A stretch of DNA of 64,000 nucleotides from Tamarix chinensis (Eukaryota > Streptophyta > Magnoliopsida > Caryophyllales > Tamaricaceae). The DNA lies in assembly GCA_030549775.1 (NCBI GenBank), contig CM060177.1, positions 61,878,638 to 61,942,637 of the forward strand, read 5' to 3'. The position numbers and the translations under genes are program-made. The notes under the pieces were generated by a model. The model was not told where the DNA came from. It saw nothing but the letters and a program-made list of their open reading frames with translations, and ran no database searches. Shown here piece after piece: positions 22,231-33,880 of the stretch. The stretch's first letter is position 1. Each line of letters opens with the position of its first letter.

Positions 22231-23600
22231 GAAAAATCATCATCCATGGCATATTGATTCTTTAACATCTCGAACCCCAAAAGCTTTGCATCCATCATCA
22301 TAAATACCATGGTCCTCCTTGATATTGCATCCCACCACAACATTTTCTTTGTCATCTACATGTCTTATAGAAAACACAAATGTCTGCAAGAAGCTTTTCC
22401 ACTTAGCATGTCTTGGACTCACTTTCTTTTGACCATGAAAATACTTCAAACTCTCATGATCTAAATGAAGTACAAAAGGCTTGGGTCTCAAGTAATGACT
22501 CCACATCTCCAAAAAATACTCAATAGCATAGAAATCTTTATTGTAGGTCAACTAGTTGAGTCTTGTGCCATTCAACTTCTCACTAAAGAAAGCAATTGGC
22601 TTCCTCTCTTATGAAATCACACCCCTAATGCCTACACCTCTTGCATCACATGTTACTTTAAATAATTTATCGAAACAAGGTAAAGATAATACCGATGTAT
22701 TTGAGAGCTTTATCATCAAATCTTCAAAATCCCTTGCTACTTGATCTTTCTAATGGAACTCTCCTTTCTTCATCAACTATGTAATAGGTGCTTCAATGCT
22801 AGAGAAGTATGTGATGAACCTCCCATAGAATGAGGCCAACCTGTGGAAACTATGAACTTCATGGAAGTTAGTAAGAATATGACACAATTATGTAGCTTCC
22901 ACATTTGATGAATCAACTCGAATACCATCCCCACTCACAAACCCTTTCCATCATGAATTCACACTTCTCCATCTTACCATAGAGCTTCACCTCTCTTAGT
23001 TTATCAAATATCCTCTTCAAGTGTTGTATGTGCTTGAACTCACTCTTGCTATACACCAAGATATCATTGAGGTAAATATCAACAAAGACCCCAAGAAATG
23101 GTTTAAGTACCTCCATCATCAACCTTACAAAGCATCTTGGTGCATTACATAGCCCAAATGGTATCACCAAACACTCATAAAACCCGTATTTAGTCTTCAA
23201 AGATTTATTCCACTCGTCCCCTTCCTATATCCTCATTTGATGATAATTGCTTCTAAGATCAATCTTTGAGAACATCTTTATCCCATGCAACTCATCTAAC
23301 ATGTCATCCAATCTCGGAATTAGATATCTATACTTGATTGTGATGTTGGTAATGGCTCTCAGATCAATCCACATCCTCCACATACCATTTTTCCTAGGTA
23401 CTAACAAAGCTAGAATACTGCATGGACTCATATTTTCCCAAATATAACTACAGTCTAACCACTCTTGCACTTATTTTTGTAGCTCTATAACCTCCTCCAA
23501 ATTGTATATATAATCTATTTTGTTTGATAATGTAATTCCTATCATAAGATCAATACCATGCTCAATACCTCTTAAAGGAGGTAAGCCACTTGGTCACTCT
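22231..23600 (-). pseudogene. RT and RNase H of the minus-strand gypsy element
   Basis: RT fingers/palm at 23225-23470: LLVPRKNGMWRMWIDLRAI and IPRLDDMLDELHGIKMFSKI. A stop at about 23222 follows YHQMRI. It continues YGFYECLVIPFGLCNAPRCF (about 23135-23195). The active-site box reads YLND at 23063-23074 where YxDD is expected, which would abolish catalysis. The thumb (FDKLREVKLYGKMEKCEF) is at about 22955-23010. RNase H text from 22551 down reads [30 protein letters not shown] and HGQKKVSPRHAKW. The region 22560-22900 needs frame changes. Confidence 0.88.
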
Positions 23601-24300
23601 TCCAGAAAAACATCGGCATACTCTTTCAGCCCTTGTTGTAATTTCGGATCCATATTAGCATTCTCCCCTCGTTGGATCTCTTTTACCACTAAGGCATAAC
23701 ATATCTTCTCATCTCTGATGGCTTCATTCATCTCATACACCTTATGGATCAACAACTCCATATTACTCTTCTTTTTTCCTTTCCTACACCCAACATCCTC
23801 CTTTTCATTCCTCAAAGCCAAATCCTCCCCATCTAGAATAGGTTTGAGCCTAAATTTCTTTTGACCCTTGCATACCACATACTCATTAAGGACCCCTTCA
23901 TGCATTACCTTCCTGTCAAATTGCCACGGCCTTCCTATAGAATGTGACACGAATCTATAGGTATAATATCACATAAAATATTATCGAACTAATTTCCAAT
24001 CTTAAAAGAGATGAGGGTTTTTTTGGTTACCCTTATGCCTTTATCTTTCTTAAGACATTGGAGTGAATATTGTCTTGGATGACCCTTAGTCTCCAAACTG
24101 AGCTTGTTCACCATCTTTTTACAAGCAACATTAGTGCATGAGCCACTATCAATAATGACTTCACACACTTTATCACCAATTCTACATTTGGCCTTGAAAA
24201 TATTCTCTTGTTGAGTAAGTAAAGGTCGTGGTTGTACTTGGAGCACCCTTTGTAACATGTAGCAATCCACTTGGCCTTATTCTAAATCATCCTCTAGGAT
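23601..24300 (-). pseudogene. Protease and pre-RT linker of the minus-strand gypsy element
   Basis: Aspartic protease at 23989-24270, with catalytic DSGSCTNVACKKMVNKLSL (D-S-G intact) near 24110-24160. After a break, HSIGRPWQFDRKVMHEG at about 23895-23945, the motif that closes the protease in this gypsy group. The linker contains NMELLIHKVYEMNEAI and then LQQGLKEYADVF (about 23600-23640), leading to RT. Confidence 0.85.
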
Positions 24301-25400
24301 ATCACTCTCCTCTTCTCGGTCTTCATCAAGTCCTTCATTCTCTTCACAAGCCTCCATATTTGTTATCTCTTTCAAAGTCAATACCCTCTGGTTGGAACAA
24401 TCTCGAGCAAAGTGGCCATATCCTTTATACTTGAAGTATGGCTTGTTCACCTTATCAACCACTTGATCTTTACCCTTTTCTTCATAAGTGATCTTCCTAT
24501 CATGGTCTTGACTTGTGTCTTGAGAAATTGGTGGCCTTTAGAAACCCTTGAAAGTCAAACCATATGGTGCATTAGTTGACTAGCTTGGTGGCTTGGTCCT
24601 CTTCAACTATTTCTCGAACTTGATGGCTAACATGGCTAGGTCTTCAAATACTTTATAAGAGTATACCTCTACCTTCTCTTGAAGATTCATATTTAAACTC
24701 TCGATGAATCGTGCACCTATTTATTCTTCTCATTCTTGAACATCACATATTAGAGCTAGCCTTTCGAACTCCAGAATGTATTCTTCAACTCCAAGTAACC
24801 TTTTCCTTAACATAGTCATTTTTATAAAATTTTCTTGCTCATATTCATGAGGCACAAACTCATTCTTCAAATGTTTCTTTAATTTTCCCATGAACTAATC
24901 TTAGATTTTCTTTCTCTCTCATGTCTCCTTTTTGAATTATTGTACCATACTCTAGCGAATCTTTTAAACTTAAATATCACTATCCGACACCGTTTCTTGT
25001 CATCAATTTCTTTATAATCAAAAATCAACTCAATGTTTTGCAACCATCCAAGAAAAGATTCCTGGTCGAGATTACCTTCAAAGTTAGGAAGATAAAAATG
25101 GATTCCCTTTTCTACACCATCATAATTTCTTTTCGAAGTGTCACGTGCCCTTACATAATTTCCTATGCTATCTTCTTCTTCTTCCACACGGTTTTGTGCT
25201 CTTCTCACATGCCCTTACTCTACTTGTTCCCTTTAGTTTTGTGACTACACATGGGACTCATGGGCTTGGGAAGATTCTATTCTTCCCACTTGCAATTTGA
25301 CCTCCTTGATTTTATCCATCAATGTCTTGAGAAAATCTCTGAAGTCTTCTCCTTGGTTCTCCATTCTTCTTCTTAACAATTGATTATTTCCCTTCCAAAC
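24301..25400 (-). pseudogene. Gag of the minus-strand gypsy element
   Basis: Capsid-type text YLPNFEGNLDQESFLGWLQNIELIFDYKEI at about 25010-25100, then ARVWY near 24945, typical of plant gypsy gag (FxGxxDPExFLxWL, and W near the end). The nucleocapsid zinc knuckle is at about 24395-24445: FKYKGYGHFARDC, with the first two Cys of CxxC replaced (Y, K) and the His and last Cys retained. Acidic EENEGLDEDREEE follows. Several stops between 24465 and 24880. Confidence 0.82.
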
Positions 25401-25537
25401 AAGCCCTTAAATGTTCGGTCCCTTTCTATTTTTCTGATGAATTCTTGGATATTCTTGAAGATAATACTATTTCTTGATGAATCTTGAAGATTCTTGAAAG
25501 AAAGATTGAATCTTGATTGCAATTCCACCAACCTAAG

Positions 25538-25550
25538 GCTTTGATACCAA
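25538..25550 (-). other. Primer-binding site (initiator Met-tRNA type)
   Basis: On the minus strand it reads TGGTATCAAAGCC, three bases after the 5' LTR end (CACATCA). TGGTATCARAGC is complementary to the 3' end of initiator Met-tRNA, the usual primer for plant gypsy elements. Confidence 0.88.
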
Positions 25551-25553
25551 AAT

Positions 25554-26561
25554 TGATGTGTGTGTGAGGGTGTAATCTTCAATTATGTGAAACTAATGGT
25601 TTGAATGGAGTTGGATAATATGACAAGGGTTCAAAGGTGGTGAAGTAAAATACTAGAGCTTCAAAAGTGATGTATATAAGATGATGGTGATTCAAATTTT
25701 GGTAGAAGAATGATGATGGTGAATCAGTGGAGGTATTTTGTTAATGATGATGGTTTGAATTGTGTGTGCTAATTAATCTATGCATTCGATGATGGATTGA
25801 TGATAATTATTATTGTCAAATTTTAGGGTTGTATGTAGATTATAATCGTGGTTTAGGGTTAGGGTTGGGATTTTGTTCGAAAAGAGGGAAATAAGGTGGT
25901 GCTTGGTTGGTATGGATGGCTTAGGGTTTCAAATGAATAGATTAGGCTTCTATTTTTATATAACAATTTACTATTTGGTTTAACCATGAAATATAGTAGT
26001 AATTTTATGGCAATTATTGTAGGGAAATATGGATTAATAATTATAGAAAAATATGGATTAATCTCTAATTCACACAGACGAAGAGATTAAAACTTTCAAG
26101 CCAAACCATTCATAGAGATTCAATTTTCTTGAGCTTGAACTCACACAAAATTAATTAAATGTTGATCTTCAACTTAAATTCTTCCTAATACATTCAATAC
26201 GAATAATATAAAATTTCTACCACTAACTAAAGCATATTCCAAAAGATTCTAAGCTGAAATATATTATGCTACCTTTATGCTACTTTATGCTAACTTTATT
26301 CTCTTACTTTATGAATTAATTAAAAAAATAGATAAATCACTTAATATTGCTAGAAAATCCTAACAACAAACACCACATGCATGTGGTTACTCCCTCCTTG
26401 CATGCCATGCACATGCACGTAGATATATAATTACTTGTTTGTTATGTTTCGGGCAATGAACCATCGGTTGGTCTTTAAATTTGCAGGAAAAAATTTTCAA
26501 ATGAAGAATAATTGGTTCCATAATTATGAAAGCCAATTCTTTAGTGTTTTCTTCTACATCA
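25554..26561 (-). repeat. 5' LTR of the minus-strand gypsy element (1008 bp)
   Basis: Plus-strand ends are TGATGTGTGTGTG and CTACATCA. It matches the LTR at 16631-21030 once the hAT is removed. By eye the two LTRs differ at roughly one base in eight to ten, so the insertion is not recent; this was not counted exactly. Confidence 0.9.
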
Positions 26562-26566
26562 ATATT

Positions 26567-26906
26567 TTAGTTTTTCCATGAGTGGTTTTTTGTTGTCTTC
26601 ATAGATGACATTTTCTTATACTCCCAAAGTGTACAAGAACATGCGTAATATAGTTGCACTATATTGTATCTCCTTAGAGAGAAAAGGTTTTATGTCAAAC
26701 TCTCTAAGCGCAAGTTTTAACATTTTGAGATTTTATTTTTGTGTCCACAAGTGTTCACATAGTTCATAGTTACCTCAGTTTGGCTTAGTTCTTAAGGCAC
26801 TTTGTTTAGAACTTCTCAAAGGTAGCTCATCCCTTGAAAAACCTTTAGACCAATAATAACATGTTTAAGTGGAATGATTCATATGTTGGCACATTTTGGG
26901 AGTTGA
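26567..26906 (+). pseudogene. Del-like gypsy pol, segment 2 of 3 (RT catalytic part)
   Basis: Picks up directly where 16630 stopped. After a stop it reads FFHEWFFVVFIDDIFLYSQSVQEH, with intact FIDD at 26598-26609. Then come RT thumb text (FYVKLSKRKF) at about 26680-26710 and, after a stop, the connection (FSKVAHPLKNL, FKWNDSYVGTFWELM) at 26808-26906. It ends exactly at the target site of the next solo LTR. Confidence 0.85.
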
Positions 26907-27424
26907 TGAAATGCTTCGAAAATTTCTAATTTTAAAAATTATGTTTAAATATGGTTTTATTAAAAAATTTAATTTAATAAATTATTTTTATTATAATAAA
27001 AGGGAATTAATTAGGGCTATTCAAGGATAAAATAATAAATACTTTTTATTAGAAAAGTTTTGGGTATTATAGCTAATTAAAGATTTTAGTTTGGAAATTA
27101 ATTAAATAGATTATTTTATTTAAAATAAGGAAGAGAAAATAGTTCTAAATTAATATTAATTTTATAAATAATTTAGTTGGAGAAAATTTGGGTGATTTGC
27201 TAATTAAAATGGAAATTATGAAAAATCTTTCAAAAATCCTAATTTAGCCTAAAAAGGTATTTAAATATTATTATTTTTAAATATACCAAATATCCCAATT
27301 AATTTAATTAACCTAATCCACTATTTTTCTCTTTTCCTTTTTCATTTTTCCTTTTTCCTTTTCTTTCTTCCTTTTTCTTCCTTTTTCTTTCTTTTTTCTT
27401 TCTTTTTCTTTTTCTCCTCCCCAA

Positions 27425-27966
27425 CATGGGCCAGCCTAGTGGCCCAGTTCCCCTTCTTCCTTTCCTTCAGCTAGCCCAGCCTCATGGTGCCTCCTTCCTT
27501 CTCTCTGCCACACCGCGTTTTTCTTCTCTTACCCCTAACACGCATCGTTTTATTTAAAAGAAAATTTTAGCCACACTCGACCACCTGGTCTCCCTTTTCT
27601 TTCTTTCTTTTCTACCCCAAACTACCCGGTCCAACATTTCTTTCTCCTTCTGCCTTCCTCCCCCATTGTCGATATCCTTCCATTCTCGTCGAGCACCTAC
27701 AACCACCGCCCAGCCCTGTTTTTTTGCTACCGATCTCACCCCTTTAACCAGCCTTTTCCTCCCTTTCTCTTCCCCTTGTTTCGGTAGCCTCATAAACCCA
27801 ATCAACTCCCCTATTCCCGCTTATTTTTTCTCTCTCCCAGCCAACCACAACCCTTGCCCCGTTTTGATTTCTAGCAGCCAACATTGCCACCAACAATCGG
27901 AACCCTACCTTCCCTATTCCTAGCTGACCCACATAACCCTACCCTCTCTTCTAAAGCCTATAAACA
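27425..27966 (+). promoter_or_regulatory. U3 promoter of LTR copy B
   Basis: GGGCCAGCCTAGTGGCCCAG at 27429-27448 and TATAAACA at 27959-27966 occupy the same places as in copies A and E. The TATA box is one base off the other copies. Confidence 0.45.
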
Positions 27967-28638
27967 CCCTAATAAGTTACCTTGTATTGAGCTTTTAACT
28001 CCTACCCAGAATTTCCCGTCCTTGCCACCGCCACCCCTTTAGACGCCTCGTCTGCCGCCTTCGGCCAACTTCGCTGCCATCTTTAGCTGACAAAATCTTC
28101 CTTGCACCACCCTCTAGCTAACCAAACATCCCATATCCCTCAATTTTTTCAGCACAAGCCACCTCGGCCGTGCAATGTTATCTCCTCGAGCAACCCTATT
28201 TTCTATCTCCACCGCCCTTCGAACCACCCTTAGCCACCTCTTCCACCCCTGCTACCACTTCTTTCACCTCCCAAATTATTCTATAGACCACCCTCTACCT
28301 TCCCCTACCTTTCCTTTCCTCTCCCTCCCTCTCCTCTTCTCTTTCTCTCCTTCTTCCCCATTCGACCACCACTACCGCCGTCGTACGCCACCACCTTTGG
28401 CTTTGCCGCCACCCTCATTCAACTCCTCTCCCTCTAGGAAGTCTTAAACACCCAAAATCCCACCTTAATTCTCCCTATATTTTTCCTAGCATTCAACTTT
28501 TACCCTTTTCTTTCTTTTTTCCGGCCACCGCCACTGCTACCGTGCACCACAGCCGGTGCCGCTTATCCCCACTAGCCTAAGGTTGAACCCTAGACCCTCT
28601 CAACCCTTTTCCCTATTTTTATAAGCCTTAATTTATTT

Positions 28639-29140
28639 TATTTTATTTATTTGAATATAAAGACTATTATTATTATTATTTATATTTTTAATATGCATTA
28701 TTATTAGTACTAATGTTTTGATTATTATTTCTATTAAGGGCTGAAGCCCTATTGTATTTTTTTAATTTGATTTTATTATTATTCTTCTTATTATTTCTAT
28801 TATTACTATTATTATTATTAATATGTTATTATAATAATAATTATTATTATTATTACTATTTAAAAATTATTATTATTATTAATATTCCATTATTATTAAT
28901 ATTTAAATTATTTTACCATTACTGTTGCTATTATTATTATTATTAGTATTAGTATTAGTATTAGTATTATTTTGGTAAAGGGGCCGAAGCCCTTATTTCA
29001 CTTTGTTTTTGAGTAATGCCTTTTTATTATTAATGTTACTATTATTATTATCATTCTTATTTATATTCTCATTGATATTATTTTTAGTATCTTTGCTATT
29101 ATTATTTTAGTATCATTATTATTATTAGGGTAAAGTCTTT
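28639..29140 (+). repeat. TTA-rich microsatellite region of LTR copy B
   Basis: Interrupted TTA/ATT triplets, with two GGGCTGAAGCCC or GGGGCCGAAGCCC hairpin-like words at about 28738 and 28980. Same place as in copies A, D and E. Confidence 0.85.
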
Positions 29141-29259
29141 AAACCTATATTATCAACTTTTTATAATATTTCTATTATTTCTTATATCTTTATTAAAGTT
29201 AGAAATTTGTTAATGTTATTGTTCTTAATAAGTTATTATTTTGTCAAAGCCCAAATGAG

Positions 29260-29301
29260 GCATAGGAGTGTGCTCCAAGACCGGTGTCGTTTTGGGTAAG
29301 G
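29260..29301 (+). promoter_or_regulatory. Donor-like box of LTR copy B
   Basis: GTGTGCTCCAAGACCGGTG followed by TCGTTTTGG/GTAAGG, GT at 29296-29297. Closely matches the box in copies A and E. Confidence 0.5.
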
Positions 29302-29582
29302 GTGTTACTAAGGCCTTTTGTGTGTTTATATGCATTATGTGCTTCGCATGCTATGTATCCTATGTTTATCATTATTAATTATGTTATATGTGGTATGATG
29401 TGGAGTTGAAGTATGTTTTTGTGTGTTTACATGGCATGTGTATTATGTATATATGATGTGAGGATGTTAATTTGTGGTTTGTGTAGGAGAAAGGATGAAA
29501 AAGGAGGATGGGGAAAGAAGTTGACCTAAGTATTTTAATGATTCATGAGTGGAAGAATAAAATGGGAAATTTAGGGTTTCAT

Positions 29583-30470
29583 GTGAGAGAATATAATTTA
29601 TGGTTTGTATGGGAGAGTCTAATTTATGGTGTTATGTGGGAGAATCTAATCTATGATGTCGTATGGGAGAATGTAATTTATGATGTTGTATGTGAGAATC
29701 TAATTTATGGTTTTGTAAGGGATAATCTAATTTATGGTTTAATATGGGAGAATCTAATTTATAGTATTATATGGGAGAATCTAATTTATGGTTTTGTAAG
29801 GGAGAATCTAATTTATGATGTTATATGGGAGAATCTAATTTATGATGTTGTATGGGAGGATATAATTTATGACGTTTAATGGGAGACTCTAATTTATGGT
29901 TTGTATGGGAGAATCTAATTTATGGTGTTATGTGGGAGAATCTAATTTATGATGTTATATGGGAGATTATAGTTTATGGCTTTATATGGGATAATCTAAT
30001 TTATGGTGTTGTATGGGAGAATCTAATTTAGGGTTTGGTATGAATAAATCTTTGGTTTTATATGGTTTGAATTTAGGGTTTGGTATAAATGAATCTTTAC
30101 TTTTTATATGGTTTGAATTTAGGGTTTGGTAAGGATGAATCTTTGGGTTTTATATGGTTTGAATTTAGGATTTGATGTGGATGAATCTTGGTTTTTATAT
30201 GGTTTGAATTTAGAGTTTGGTATGGATGAATCCTTGGTTTTTGTGTGGATTGAATTTAGGGTTTTATATGATGAAATATTGGGTTTTGCATGAAAGAATT
30301 TAGGGTTTGCATGGTGGTATTAATGGTTTCCTAGTGGTATTAGGGTTTGCATGGTGTTATTGGTGTTATTAATGGTTGCATGGTGGTATTAGGATTTTCA
30401 TGGTGGTATTAATGGTTGCATAGTGGTATTAATAGTTACATGGTGGTATTAGGGTTTGCATGGAATGTAT
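29583..30470 (+). repeat. Three successive minisatellites in LTR copy B
   Basis: 29583-30030: GGGAGAATCTAATTTATGGT, about 28 bp units. 30030-30260: TTTGAATTTAGGGTTTGGTA, about 55 bp units. 30300-30470: GCATGGTGGTATTAATGGTT, the same family as copy A. The 123-codon open frame at 29508-29879 (repeated ENLIYD) is produced by the first array. Confidence 0.88.
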
Positions 30471-30814
30471 AACATCTGCATGGGAGTGAAATTTATGTAT
30501 GGAACGTTGGTTTGGGATGTGAGGAAAGTAATGTAAGTGTTGTTTGGGTGATTGAACACTTTGGATGAAAAATAGTATGTGGAGCATTATAAGGATACGT
30601 AAGAGATCGAGCTAGGCTTTGTATGGACAATTAGAGTTTGGTGTGACTGCTTAGGGTTTTTTTGGCATCATGTGTATTTGGTGATTAAATTGTAATTATG
30701 AGGATGTAATCTATGATTTGTGATGTGTGAAGTGTAAAGGTAATGATTCATGCATGTCCAGGGTGAAAGCTTTTGAATAAGATACTTAAGACACTAATCA
30801 TTTAAAGTGGAAGA

Positions 30815-30972
30815 TTATTGAGCTGGGTCCAGCCGATCCATCAGTTAGGAAGAGTGGTTAGGGTTTTTACCCTATAAGTGATCGATCCACCGGCGAAAAA
30901 TAGTGGTGTGGACTTTATCCCGCAAGTGACCGGCCCACCGGTAATAATACTGGGGTAACTCGAACTCAATAA
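30815..30972 (+). other. Hairpin domain 1 of LTR copy B
   Basis: Outer stem TTATTGAG (30815-30822) with CTCAATAA (30965-30972), fully paired. Copy A has TTGTTGAGC/GCTCGACAA here, so both arms changed together. The interior keeps CCACCGGC...AATAGTGG units. Confidence 0.7.
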
Positions 30973-31028
30973 AACAAACTAGAGTTTGTTAAGACACTTA
31001 AAAGATACTAATTACTTACAATGGAACA

Positions 31029-31189
31029 CCATGTGAGTAGGAATCAGCTGATCCACCGGTAAGGAATAGTGGTGTGGACTATTATTTTGCAAGTGACCGA
31101 TCCACCGGCAAATAATAGTGGTGTGGACTTTGTCCCGCAAGTGACCGGCCCACCGACAATAATAGCAAGGTGTTTATGTACTTACATGG
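31029..31189 (+). other. Hairpin domain 2 of LTR copy B
   Basis: Outer stem CCATGTGAGTA (31029-31039) with TACTTACATGG (31179-31189); one G-T pair, the rest perfect. The interior has GATCCACCGG units with AATAGTGG. Confidence 0.7.
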
Positions 31190-31377
31190 ATTTAATAATA
31201 GGCATGGTGTGTATTAACTTTTGATAAATGATTAATTAAATAATTAATCCGAACTAAATAGGCCTTTATGCATGAACCTGAATGATTGTTCGTTATTATG
31301 TTATCATGATGGATTATGCTCTTTTATTTCTTTTATATTATTTTATGTGATTATGTATTAGCCTTAGTGCTCGGTTA

Positions 31378-31463
31378 CCTTACTCAGTATGTAGCGTACT
31401 GATCACCCTTTTCATGGGTACTACTCATTCCCACAAGTTGTATGCCCTTCTGACTTTGTGCAG
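31378..31463 (+). promoter_or_regulatory. Branch-point and acceptor-like box of LTR copy B
   Basis: TTACTCAGTATGTAGCGTAC then TGATC, and 60 bp on CTTTGTGCAG/GT. Nearly the same bases as in copy E (55703-55790). Confidence 0.45.
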
Positions 31464-31780
31464 GTGGGCGAGACATCCTGCGGGGCTGTGTGTTAAGCAT
31501 ATTTTGGCTCCAAGTTTGAGAGTGTCATGGCCGTATTCATTCTTTATGAGATTTATATCCGTTTGTTATTTTGTTTGTATCGAATTTATCCTTTTTGATT
31601 TATTACCTTGCATTGAGTATTTCAAATAAACCTCTTATCGGTTGTAAGCTTATTTCTCCTTTGGAAATGAATTACAATTCTTTATGAGTACTCTAATTTT
31701 CTTTTACCATCGTTTAATGCTTATTTAGAGTTTAGTTTGTCTTGATTTATAATTTATTATTAATCTTTTCTTAGCCTTAG

Positions 31781-31826
31781 CACTTGATACTGAAATGGTC
31801 GAAGAGAACCGGTTCGGTACTAAGTG
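31781..31826 (+). other. Terminal hairpin of LTR copy B
   Basis: CACTTGATAC (31781-31790) opposite GTACTAAGTG (31817-31826), followed by TGGCGGTAACATCCCC. Confidence 0.55.
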
Positions 31827-31927
31827 TGGCGGTAACATCCCCAGAATTCATGGGTTTTAATTTAAATATTTCTATTATAATTTCTTCCACTTTAAAAAAA
31901 TAGTGAATTTTGGGGTGTTACAGTTAA

Positions 31928-32769
31928 GGTAGTGTTTGACTACAACACCTATTTTGATTCGACCATTAGCATCATATGAGCTTGAGGTCTATAATGATGG
32001 TTTGAAGCATAGACATATTTATGTACTTATCCAACGTGTTATGTTGTGGCATATGATTCTCATTAGTTGAAGCAACATGTGAATAACTACTTGACATATG
32101 ATTTAGAGTTGGCAACAATTTCTTTTGAGCTAAATATTTGGAAGATTATCTATACAACAAACAAAGAAAATTCTTCACTAACTATTAGAGCCTCGAGTAT
32201 ATATTCAATCTAAAAAAGTTAAATGTGAGGCAATGGAGATAGCTAGAGTTGGTGAAGAACTATAATATTAAGTTGACCTACAATGAGGGTTAGGCCAATG
32301 TCATTATATATATCTTGAGTAGGAAAAAATCACACTTCTTTAGTTCTTATATGGTGGATAATCGGTTTCTTGAGGAATTGGGTGAGATGAGGATAAAGTT
32401 GATCCGGTAGGGTGATTTGGATATTTGAATGAACAATTTAACTAAATATACAGGATGGTAGAAATCATGGATTTGATAGTTAAAATCCTTGGGGATGTTA
32501 GCATTCTGTACAGGAATCGTTGGCATGTAATAAATACAATGATATGTAGTGCTAGATTTTGGAGGGTCATTGTACTCCATATTCTATTCACCTTCGAGGG
32601 AATAAATTGTACAAGGAACTTAAGCCGATTTAATGGTGGGCTCACATGAAGCAAGTAGTAGTAGAGTTTTATTGAGGTGTTAGACCTATTTAAAGGTTAA
32701 AATAGAGCGCCTCAGACCTACATGGATGCTCTAGATTTTGGATATTCCAAGATGGAAGTAGGATTACAT
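31928..32769 (+). pseudogene. Del-like gypsy pol, segment 3 of 3 (RNase H, integrase start)
   Basis: RNase H: LTTTPILIRPLASYELEVYNDG (31940-32005), YVVAYDSH, LKQHVNNYLTYDLELATISF (32060-32130), and past a frameshift near 32180 an LNVRQWR-like stretch. After a gap, the integrase zinc-finger region HCTPYSIHLRGNKLYKELKPI (about 32569-32631), a stop, WWAHMKQVVVEF, and KVKIERLRPTWML near 32690-32735. It ends at 32769, where another long LTR starts. The rest of the integrase is not found to the right. Confidence 0.82.
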
Positions 32770-33880
32770 TGTAATACCCCAAAATTTATAAAACATAGAA
32801 TTTAATAATTAATCCTTATTTATAATTATTTAATTTTAAATTATTAATTTCATTATTTTGTGGACATTTGATTTATAAAAAATATATGATTATTTAATAA
32901 ATTAAAATAAACATTTTATTATTTTATCATTCTCTTTTTATTTAAAAAATTTTTCAAACCCATATTTTACTAAAACTATCCTCTTAAAGTAATACCTTGA
33001 CTTTTGAATAAATAAATTTATTAAAATAATTTCTCCATCTAAATAATTTCTTACCGTAATTCTAAAAAAAAAATTCCTCCTCTTTACTTTTCCTTTTTCC
33101 TTTTTCCTTTTTGTTTTTCCTTTTTCCTTCTTTTTTCCTCCCTTTTTCTATTTCCTTCTTTTCTCCTTTCCTTGGGCCGATCATCCCCCTCTCTTCTTTT
33201 TCCCCTTTCTAGGCCACCTGACCCTCTTCCCCCTCCTTGCCCATCCAACACCCCCTCCTTTCGTTTTCCCCTCATTGGGCTAGGCCAACTCTTTTTTTTT
33301 CTTTTCTCTTTTCTCCTCACAAAGGTTGGCTTGCCCTTTCTTTTCTCCCCACCCAGCCAACCTACCTCCCCTCTCTTCTTTTTCTTCCTTCTCTCCCTCT
33401 ACACGTCGAGCCAACCTCACCCATGCCTACACCTACCCTCTTCAACTTCCCCCTCTACTCTAGCCCTTGTAGCCCCAGCCTACCCTCTCTCTCTGTCTCG
33501 TCCCTTTCCCTTCCATTTTTGACCATACACACCTCCCTACAACGCCCCTGCATGCCTCTTTTTCTTTCTCCTTTCCTCTTCTCCCTTCCTTACCACCCTA
33601 CACCCCGACCTAAAGCCCTTCCCTTACAAGCACCACTAGCCACCATTTTCCCTATTCTTTTCTTCTCCTTCTCTTCTTCTCCTCTGCCCATTTTCCCCCT
33701 GATTAATCCTCCTTCTCACCTACTAATATCTCTTCTCCTTTCTTTCCTTCTTCTTCTCTTTTCCTTTATTTTTGCTTTACCACCACTAGCCACCATTCAC
33801 GCCACCCAACGAATCACCACTCAAACTCCCTTACCTCCCCCACTTCCTCCCTACACCACCCTATAGCCACCACTCTCCTA
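32770..33880 (+). mobile_element. Truncated long LTR, copy C (5' part only)
   Basis: Starts TGTAATACCCCAAAATTTAT, preceded by TACAT. Its AT-rich start matches copy G at 40106 (GAATTTAATRATTAAT; TTTTGTGGAC/TTTTATGGAC), not copy A. Polypyrimidine tract at 33070-33170 and C-rich U3 follow (CACTTCCTCCCTACACCACC is shared with copy G near 41148). The match is lost by about 33880 and the 3' part is missing. Long open frames here are compositional. Confidence 0.7.

Larger units (their letters stand above)
16631..26561 (-). mobile_element. Complete-structure Ty3/gypsy element, minus strand (9.9 kb with hAT insert)
   Basis: Two LTRs (16631-21030 with an inserted hAT; 25554-26561) and a perfect 5-bp duplication ATATT (16626-16630 and 26562-26566). 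On the minus strand: PBS complementary to initiator Met-tRNA, gag, protease, RT, RNase H, integrase, polypurine tract. Domain order PR-RT-RH-IN is that of Ty3/gypsy. Net LTR lengths are about 1019 and 1008 bp. Without the hAT it is about 6.55 kb. All coding parts are mutated. It interrupted the RT of the 15235-32769 host. Confidence 0.93.
26907..31922 (+). mobile_element. Long solo LTR, copy B (5.0 kb)
   Basis: Starts TGAAATGCTTCGAAAATT and ends TTTTGGGGTGTTACA, flanked by GTTGA (26902-26906) and GTTAA (31923-31927), one mismatch. Removing the LTR with one duplication joins FWEL to a reading of CLTTTPIL in one frame, so the insertion point is certain. Same internal order as copy A: polypyrimidine tract 27318-27420, GC-rich U3, TATA 27959, leader, TTA repeats, donor-like box 29296, minisatellites, two hairpin domains, acceptor-like box, terminal hairpin. 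Confidence 0.88.

Noticed and set aside
29508..29879. 123-codon open frame with repeated ENLIYD units
   Set aside because: It is the translation of a 28-bp minisatellite; the repeat continues after the stop and no family motif is present.
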